Shown here one piece after another: positions 56,404 to 64,000 of a stretch of 64,000 bases of DNA (positions are counted from its first letter, which is position 1; every line of letters starts with the position of its first letter). Source of the DNA: Spinacia oleracea (lineage: Eukaryota > Streptophyta > Magnoliopsida > Caryophyllales > Amaranthaceae); NCBI RefSeq assembly GCF_020520425.1, contig NC_079492.1:2914001-2978000 (forward strand), read 5' to 3'. The notes beneath the pieces were generated by a model. It ran no database searches, was not told where the DNA came from, and saw only the letters and a program-made list of their open reading frames with translations. Made by a program: the position numbers and the translations under genes.

Positions 56404-59121
56404 ATTCATCCGAGCACGGCCATGCATTTCACAGTTTCTAGCTCTCCGAGTGGCCTTGTACAACTTTTAAGCATCTCATCCCGATTTATGGGAGGACAAT
56501 CCCAATCTTGCGATCTTGAGATTAGACTTCGTTTGATAGGTGATTACCTGAGCGTTGCCTTTATAGCCTCCTTTTACGGTGCGACGGTTGGTCAACGTCA
56601 AAGCAACCAGTTCTCAAACAAGTAATCTTAAATCACTCAGGTATTGAGGATTTAGTGTCTAATAATTTAATGAAATTTACTTATGACAGATTTTCATCTC
56701 TTACAGTAAAGTTTCATAGGTCTTGTCCGATACTAGTCTTCCCAAAGTAAGTATCTATGCAAATGATTATGACATTGCCATGTCCACATAGTTCAAGAAA
56801 CAGAACTACTAGTCATCTTGCATTCTAATCGTCTAACGTTTTCTATGCGTCCAATTTTATAGAAAACTCCGACTAGGGACCATTTTCAACTTTTGACATT
56901 CAAGTTCACTTGATAGACATTTCTTAGTCACAGGACTGGTCCTGACAGTCTATCTTGAATATATCGTCAAATTGAAGGGACTCATCATTTAATACTAAAC
57001 CAAGATTAAATGGAATATGAAAATTCATTTCATATATGATAAATGTTCAACCCCAATGTTTTACAACCATGGGCCTCTAACCCATCTTTAAAACATTTCA
57101 TGGAATTCAAAGCTATGCTTGATTTCCAGTGCTACAACGTGAGTGTTGCTTCTCACTTTGTTGCATAGGTTTAGTTATCATGCTTTGCCAATCTTAACAT
57201 CCTTTTCATCGAATGTTCTTTGAGATATGATGATAAGATCTTTTCGAGTTTGTTTATTATGTGATCTAGTCTTTCTTACTTCGATGGTGGTTTTACTCAT
57301 TTTGCAATGAAGAACCATCAAGTTAGCAGACGTTTTTCTTGCTTCAAGAGTGGTTCTACGCATTTTTCAATGTAGAACCATCAAGCCAGCAGATAGGTGA
57401 TCTACCCAAGTTCAGTGAAGAACTTTAAACAACCCTGTTTTATTGCTTCTTAGGCAATAATTACTTTTACTTCAACTGTATAGGTTGCTAGTGATGCTTT
57501 GTTTGGTTTTACCTATCCAAGCAGTTCATAGATATGTGGAAGACTCTCCAACTATATCTTAGAACATAGAAATTATTATTTTAATTTCCCACGCAACAAC
57601 TCATGGTCTCCAATCCATGTTGCCATTTCAAAACACGATGCTCTATAGCTCGTCCTTATCAATGGTTAACTCCAAAGGGTCTTGCTTGATCCTTTGCCAG
57701 TGTTTATGCGTGTAGCATCAATATTTAGCATATCTTTATTTCCTTGAATCAAGAACTAATCTTATGTACCTTTTCAAGTACCATAAGTATTCTTGATCTC
57801 AATCTAGTTGATCTTCACTTAGATCAATAGAGATTGGTATATGTTCGTCATGCCTAAAGTCATACGATACGTTTTTGGCGATCCTCATATTATATCATAC
57901 ATGATAAATTCTTTTGCAGAATAATTCCCAATTGAATTCTATTCATGTAACTTTAGCTTATCTAGTTTCAGTAGATACTAAATTCAGCTAAATTCTTTTG
58001 ACATATAATATAGGTTAAGAATCTTATTTAGATCCTTTGATGTTTAACTTAGTAAATGCTTATACATAGTTCAAACATCCTTTACTTAGATTTATTCACA
58101 TGGGTCGAATATCTCCAATGGAGACTTTCGTGTTTGATTTAGTAAATGCCATTACTTAATCTAAAACATTAATATGAGATCTTTGTAAATAGATCTTAAT
58201 ACCCAGTATGCACTAAGTTTCGCCTTGGTCCAACATTGATGAATAATTTCAAACCTAAGTTATTAGCATTTGAATGTTATTTCACAATAGAGAGATATGT
58301 GTGTGATACACATAGGACCAATTAAGTTTTATGTACTCCCACTAAACTTCTTATATATCTATAAGAATCATGTACATTTTATGAAACTAAAATACTTATT
58401 AGCTTCACTAAAATACATTTCTAATTCCCAATTGCTTGCTTAAATCTGTACTTAGATTTCATAAGCTAGCTTTCTTTTTCAAGCATTTATTTGGATCCAC
58501 AAATCCTATGACATACCATGTACATAGTTTCTTCCAACATTTGATTGAGGAATACGTTTTGTCATCCAATTGCTATATGTACCAATATGCAATCTTTGCT
58601 TGAATTATAGACTTGAGCATTACGATTATGCATGAGGTTTCAACACAATCCACATCGTGAATTTGCTTGTAACTTTTAGCAACTAATCTAGCTTTGTGTG
58701 TGAACACAATTCAATGTTTGATGGTTTTTATCCTTTAAAACAAACTTGCAACCAATAGGTGTGAAACTATTCTTGCAAATCAACAAAATTTCAATTTTGT
58801 CATCAAAACATTGAGTATGTTTTATGGCCTCTAACCATTTAAAACATTTGAGTCTATATATGGCCTCTAACCATTTTAGGGAATCTGGGTTTCGTCATAG
58901 CTTTCTTACAAGTCACAAACTCATTAATCTACATGATAATAGTTTGACTGCAAGTTGTAGGTTTCTTCACTATCTAATGGAAGAATCGCATAGCTTCAAT
59001 GACCTGAACTCCACGTTTCTTCACTATCTAATAGAAGAATCTCATAGTTCCAGTGACTTGAACTCTATGCCTACTAGGGTATAGAACATCAAACAATAGA
59101 ATATCAATAGCCACTTGAAAG
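56404..59121 (-). pseudogene. Copia A 3' non-coding and decayed pol
   Basis: From 56404 to about 56990 the sequence matches 60664-61250 with only a few substitutions. Beyond that it aligns only in scattered words with Copia B pol. Examples are CAATCTAGCTTTG near 58680 versus 62745, and GTCATAGCTTTCTTACAAGT near 58890 versus the GTCATAGCTTGCTTGTAAGT block near 62920. No open pol frame remains. It ends where the LTR of Copia B starts. Confidence 0.75.
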
Positions 59122-60499
59122 TGTTAGGTTATGATTCATATGACAGTTCATAAATCATGCGGAAAAACCATAAAGCCAGGAAACATATTATTTACACATA
59201 ATCATTTAGCATAGTTTAGATGCATACTCTTTGTTGCGTGCCTTCCCTAGCTGCGCCCGAACCGAACAAGAACAAGTCTTTAGGACTCCAAGTGTCGTCC
59301 CTCCGTAGATAGTCCACAGCACGTCCGGATCCGCCTTAAGATTGACCAACTAGAATCTCCCTTAAGGTTCTAATATTTTCGGTTAGGTAGGCAAGAATAT
59401 TGGCTGATTTTTCTGCTTAAAAATCTTAGTTTTGAATACTTAAAACTTTTGTATAAATAATGACCCCTAGGCCTTTATTTATAGAGTTATGGAAAAGGAA
59501 TCGTAATCCTAGTAGGATACGAATTAATTGAAATTAGAATCCTACATGAATTCTATTTAATTAATTTATCCAATTAGGAATAGGAATTTAATCATACACT
59601 AACTCTTGTAGATTTAGGAATCACGCATGAGCACAAACTCACACACACACGGCAGCCACAAGGGCTGCCCATGCGCGTGCGAGCAGCAGCCCACGCAGCG
59701 CGGCCCACGCATCCGTGGCCTTGGCGCGCGCTGGGCCTGCCTTGCGGTAGGCCTGGGCGCTGCCTTGGCTGGGCTTGTGGCGCGCGTGCTTGCTGGGCGA
59801 TGGCCCGGCTTCGTGCTGGGCCTTCGTCCGGCAGGCCTCGTCCGATGCTAATTCGTACGATACGCTTCCGATTAAATTTCCAGTTCCGGAATTTATTTCC
59901 GATACGAACAATATTTAATATTTCCGATTCCGGAATTAATTTTCGTTTCGAACAAATATTTAATATTTCCGTTTCCGGAATTATTTTCCGATTCCGGTAA
60001 TATTTCCGATTCTGACAATATTTCCGTTTCCGGCAATATTTCCGATTCTGGTAATATTTCCATTTCCAATAATTTTTTCCGATACGTACCATGTTTCCGT
60101 TTCCGGCAACATCTACGACTTGGATAATATTCATATTTCCGATACGATCCATATTTCCGTTTCCGGCAATATCATCGTTTCCGGAGTATTCATTTCTTGC
60201 CTGTGACGATCTTAGCTCCCACTGAAACCAAGATCCGTCGGTTCCGAATATTCATAGATGGAGTATCTAATGCCATTAAATACTTGATCCGTTTACGTAC
60301 TATTTGTGTGACCCTACGGGTTCAGTCAAGAGTAAGCTGTGGATTAATATCATTAATTCCACTTGAACTGAAGCGGCCTCTAGCTAGGCATTCAGCTCAC
60401 TTGATCTCACTGAATTATTAACTTGTTAATTAATACTGAACCGCATTTATTAGACTTAACATAGAATGCATACTTGGACCAAGGGCATTATTTCCTTCA
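59122..60499 (-). mobile_element. 3' LTR of Copia B
   Basis: The LTR is 1,378 bp with minus-strand ends TGAAGGAAATAATG and CATAACCTAACA. It contains the same GC-rich patch and TTCCG-type tandem words as the LTR of Copia A. The 5' LTR lies beyond the window. Confidence 0.88.
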
Positions 60500-61363
60500 G
60501 TCTCCCACTTGTCCTTAGGGACAAGTGTGCATTTCCTAATTCCTTTGTCGCTCGATGCTTGCTCTTGAACATAAGGTAAGAGTTGTCATCCTTATTATGT
60601 CCAGAGGCGTTCCTCGGTTTCAGAGTTCAACTGATCAAATAAACAGATAATCATAGCCTATGATTCATCCGAGCACGGCCATGCATTTCACAGTTTCTAG
60701 CTCTCCGAGTGGCCTTGTACAACTTTTAAGCATCTCTTCCCGATTTATGGGAGGACAATCCCAATCTTGCGATCTTGAGATTAGACTTCGTTTGATAGGT
60801 GATTACCTGAGCGTTGCCTTTATAGCCTCCTTTTACGGTGCGACGGTTGGTCAACGTCAAAGCAACCAGTTCTCAAACAAGTAATCTCAAATCACTCAGG
60901 TATTGAGGATTTAGTGTCTAATAATTTAATGAAATTTACTTATGACAGACTTTCATCTCTTACAGTAAAGTTTCATAGGTCTTGTCCGATACTAGTCTTC
61001 CCAAAGTAAGTATCTATGCAAATGATTATGACATTGCCATGTCCACATAGTTCAAGAAACAGAACTACTAGTCATCTTGCATTCTAATCGTCTAACGTTT
61101 TCTATGCGTCCAATTTTATAGAAAACTCCGATTAGGGACCATTTTCAACCTTTGACATTCAAGTTCACTTGATAGACATTTCTTAGTCACAGGACTGGTC
61201 CTGACAGTCTATCTTGAATATATCGTCAAGTTGAAGGGACTCATCATTTAATAAACCACAAATTAAATGGAAAAATGAATTCCTTTCATTTATTGTGAAT
61301 GATTAACCAATAATGTTTTACAAAGATTTAAACTCTAAAACTTTAAAACATTAAACAGAGACA
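60500..61363 (-). mobile_element. Copia B polypurine tract and 3' non-coding region
   Basis: AAGTGGGAGAC on the minus strand (60500-60510) abuts the LTR. The remaining 850 bp to the pol stop have no ORF of note and match Copia A (43688-43855 plus 56404-56990) almost exactly. Confidence 0.75.
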
Positions 61364-64000
61364 TCAAAGCCATTCTCCAATATGCTTGATTCCCATAGCT
61401 GCAGTGTGCGAGTTGTGCTTCGCTTGCGGCAGAGGTTTAGTTAATGGATCTGATATGTTGTCATCAGTTCCAATTTTGCTTATCTCGACTTCTTTTCTTT
61501 CAACGAACTCTCGTAGAAGGTGAAATCTACGAAGTACATGCTTGACTCTCTGGTGGTGTCTAGGCTCTTTTGCCTGTGCAATAGCTCCGTTATTATCACA
61601 ATACAGGGCTATTGGTCCTTTAATGGAGGGGACTACACCTAGTTCTCCTATGAACTTCCTTAGCCATATAGCTTCCTTTGCTGCTTCATGTGCAGCAATG
61701 TACTCCGCTTCAGTTGTAGAATCCGCAATGGTGCTTTGCTTAGCACTTTTCCAGCTTACTGCTCCTCCGTTGAGGCAGAAGACAAACCCAGACTGTGATC
61801 TGAAATCATCTTTGTCGGTTTGGAAACTTGCGTCCGTATAGCCTTTAACAATTAATTCATCATCTCCACCATAGACCAGGAAGTCATCTTTGTGCCTTTT
61901 CAGGTACTTCAGAATGTTCTTGGCAGCAGTCCAATGCGCCTCTCCTGGGTCTGACTGGTATCTGCTCGTAGCACTGAGTGCGTACGCAACATCCGGGCGT
62001 GTACATATCATAGCATACATTATTGAACCAATCAATGATGCATATGGAATCCCATTCATTCGTCTACGCTCATCAAGTGTTTTTGGGCACTGAGTCTTGC
62101 TTAGAGTCATTCCATGAGACATGGGTAGGTAGCCTCGCTTGGAGTCCGCCATCTTGAACCTATCAAGCACCTTATTGATATAAGTGCTTTGACTAAGTCC
62201 AATCATCTTTTTAGATCTATCTCTGTAAATCTTGATGCCCAATATGTACTGTGCTTCTCCTAGATCCTTCATCGAAAAACATTTCCCAAGCCAAATCTTG
62301 ACAGAGTTCAACATAGGAATGTCATTTCCGATAAGCAATATGTCGTCGACATATAATACTAGGAAAGCAATTTTGCTCCCACTGACCTTCTTGTATACAC
62401 AAGATTCGTCCGCGTTCTTGATGAAACCAAAGTCACTGACTGCTTCATCAAAACGTATATTCCAGCTCCTGGATGCCTGCTTCAATCCGTAGATTGACTT
62501 CTTTAGCTTGCATACCTTTTTAGCATTCTTTGGATCCTCAAAACCTTCAGGCTGTGTCATAAACACAGTTTCTGTTAAAACGCCGTTTAAGAAAGCAGTT
62601 TTGACATCCATCTGCCATATTTCGTAATCGTAATATGCAGCGATTGCTAACATTATTCGAATAGACTTTAGCATTGCAACTGGTGAAAAGGTTTCATCGT
62701 AATCCACACCGTGGACTTGCCTGTAACCTTTTGCAACCAATCTAGCTTTGAAAACTTCAAGTTTCCCATCCTTGTCCTTTTTCAGTTTGAAAACCCATTT
62801 GCTTCCAATGGCTTGGTAGCCATCTGGCAAATCGACCAAATCCCATACTTGGTTTTCAGACATGGAGTCTAATTCAGATTGCATGGCTTCTTGCCATTGC
62901 TTGGAGCTAGGGCTCGTCATAGCTTGCTTGTAAGTCGCAGGTTCATCACTTTCAAGTAATAGAACGTCATAGCTCTCGTTCGTCAAAATACCCAAGTACC
63001 TTTCCGGTTGAGATCTATATCTTTGCGATCTACGCGGGGTAACATTTCTAGATTGACCATGATTCTCACCAGATTCTTCTAAAGATCTCTGAGTTTCATC
63101 CTGAATGTCATCTTGAGCATTCTCTAGAGTTTGTTGTTCGACTCGAATTTCTTCGAGGTCTACTTTTCTCCCACTTGTCATTTTGGAAATGTGATCCTTC
63201 TCCAAAAAGACACCATCTCGAGCAACAAACACTTTGTTCTCAGATGTATTGTAGAAGTAATACCCCTTTGTTTCCTTTGGATAGCCCACAAGGATACATT
63301 TGTCAGATTTTGGATGAAGTTTGTCTGAAATTAATCGTTTGACGTATACTTCACATCCCCAAATCTTAAGAAAAGACACATTTGGAGGCTTTCCAAACCA
63401 TAATTCGTATGGAGTCTTTTCGACAGCTTTAGACGGAGCTCTATTTATAGTGAGTGCAGCTGTATTTAGTGCATGTCCCCAAAATTCTAATGGAAGTTCG
63501 GCCTGACCCATCATTGACCTGACCATGTCTAGCAAGGTTCTGTTCCTCCGTTCTGACACACCGTTCCATTGTGGTGTTCCAGGAGGAGTCAATTCTGATA
63601 GAATTCCACATTCTTTCAGATGGTCATCAAATTCATAGCTCAGATATTCACCGCCTCTATCAGACCGCAGTGCTTTGATCTTCTTGCCTAATTGATTCTC
63701 TACTTCACTCTAAAATTCCTTGAATTTGTCAAAGGATTCAGACTTATGCTTCATTAGGTAGACATAACCATACCTACTGAAGTCATCAGTGAAAGTGATA
63801 AAGTAGCTGAAACCACCTCTAGCATTTGTACTCATTGGTCCACATACATCTGTATGGATTAAACCCAATAGTTCATTTGCTCTTTCTCCAACTTTAGAGA
63901 AAGGTTGCTTTGTCATTTTGCCAAGTAAACATGATTCGCATTTACCATAATCCTCTAAGTTAAATGGTTCTAGAATTCCTTCCCTTTGAAGTCTTTCTAA
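61364..64000 (-). pseudogene. Copia B pol, one in-frame stop, runs off the window
   Basis: The minus-strand frame is open from the window edge to 63713. It reads KCESCLLGKMTKQPF, a GAG-pre-integrase finger, then the integrase segment FITFTDDFSRYGYVYLMKHK. A single TAG at 63710-63712 interrupts it after FDKFKEF, and the frame continues unbroken to 61364. After the stop come SDRGGEY and NGVSERRNRTLLDMV (the other catalytic Asp and Glu), the reverse transcriptase (DVKTAFLNG, LVLYVDDILLIGND) and RNase H (GYTDASFQTD, STTEAEYIA, YCDNNGAIA, DPLTKPL). Apart from this stop I see no break, so it is a recently disabled Copia pol. Gag and protease lie outside the window. Confidence 0.9.

Overview
This window is plant nuclear DNA. 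It is AT-rich, its genes have GT-AG introns, and it carries plant-type transposons, including Stowaway MITEs, an Athila-type Ty3/Gypsy element, Copia elements, a MULE and a tRNA-derived SINE. The gene set and the many short TIR elements would fit Caryophyllales, possibly the Amaranthaceae (spinach, beet or quinoa relatives), but that placement is inference from repeat style and is not proven by the sequence.

Four host genes lie in the first 36 kb, all on the minus strand. They are a WOX11/12 homeodomain gene (4390-5998, two exons), a plant TDP2-like DNA-repair phosphodiesterase with RanBP2 zinc fingers (8587-16183, four exons), a GPI-anchored GH17/CBM43 beta-1,3-glucanase (22209-26477, four exons including a 28-nt microexon) and a plastid adenylyl-sulfate reductase (32301-35740, five exons). 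I built all four exon models by hand. Every junction is GT-AG, phases agree, and total lengths are multiples of three. The genes have unrelated functions, in development, DNA repair, cell wall and sulfur assimilation, and do not form a pathway.

The intergenic and intronic DNA is mostly small transposable elements. A CACTA MITE sits in a tandemly duplicated TIR element (730-1685). Two long Stowaways, two hairpin mini-Stowaways in the WOX intron and a minisatellite bounded by palindromic inverted repeats (7457-8104) follow. TDP2 intron 3 holds a truncated LINE, and TDP2 intron 1 holds a MITE-like element that has captured a piece of the chloroplast psaA gene (14902-15374). A deletion-derivative MULE keeps an intact GRF-zinc-finger/membrane ORF (17888-19691) and abuts a foldback element that carries a nested GC-rich hAT-like element (19690-21390).

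From about 41 kb to the end the window is a retrotransposon nest. A Copia fragment (41736-42277) is followed by Copia A (42278 to about 59121). A complete 12.5-kb Athila-type Gypsy element (43856-56403) is inserted in Copia A. It has indistinguishable 1,389-bp LTRs, an ATTCA target duplication, an intact 1,795-aa gag-pol and an intact 423-aa ORF in the env position. A related Copia B (59122 to beyond 64000) has one in-frame stop in pol. Copia A and B share LTRs and 3' non-coding DNA, but the pol of A is badly decayed.
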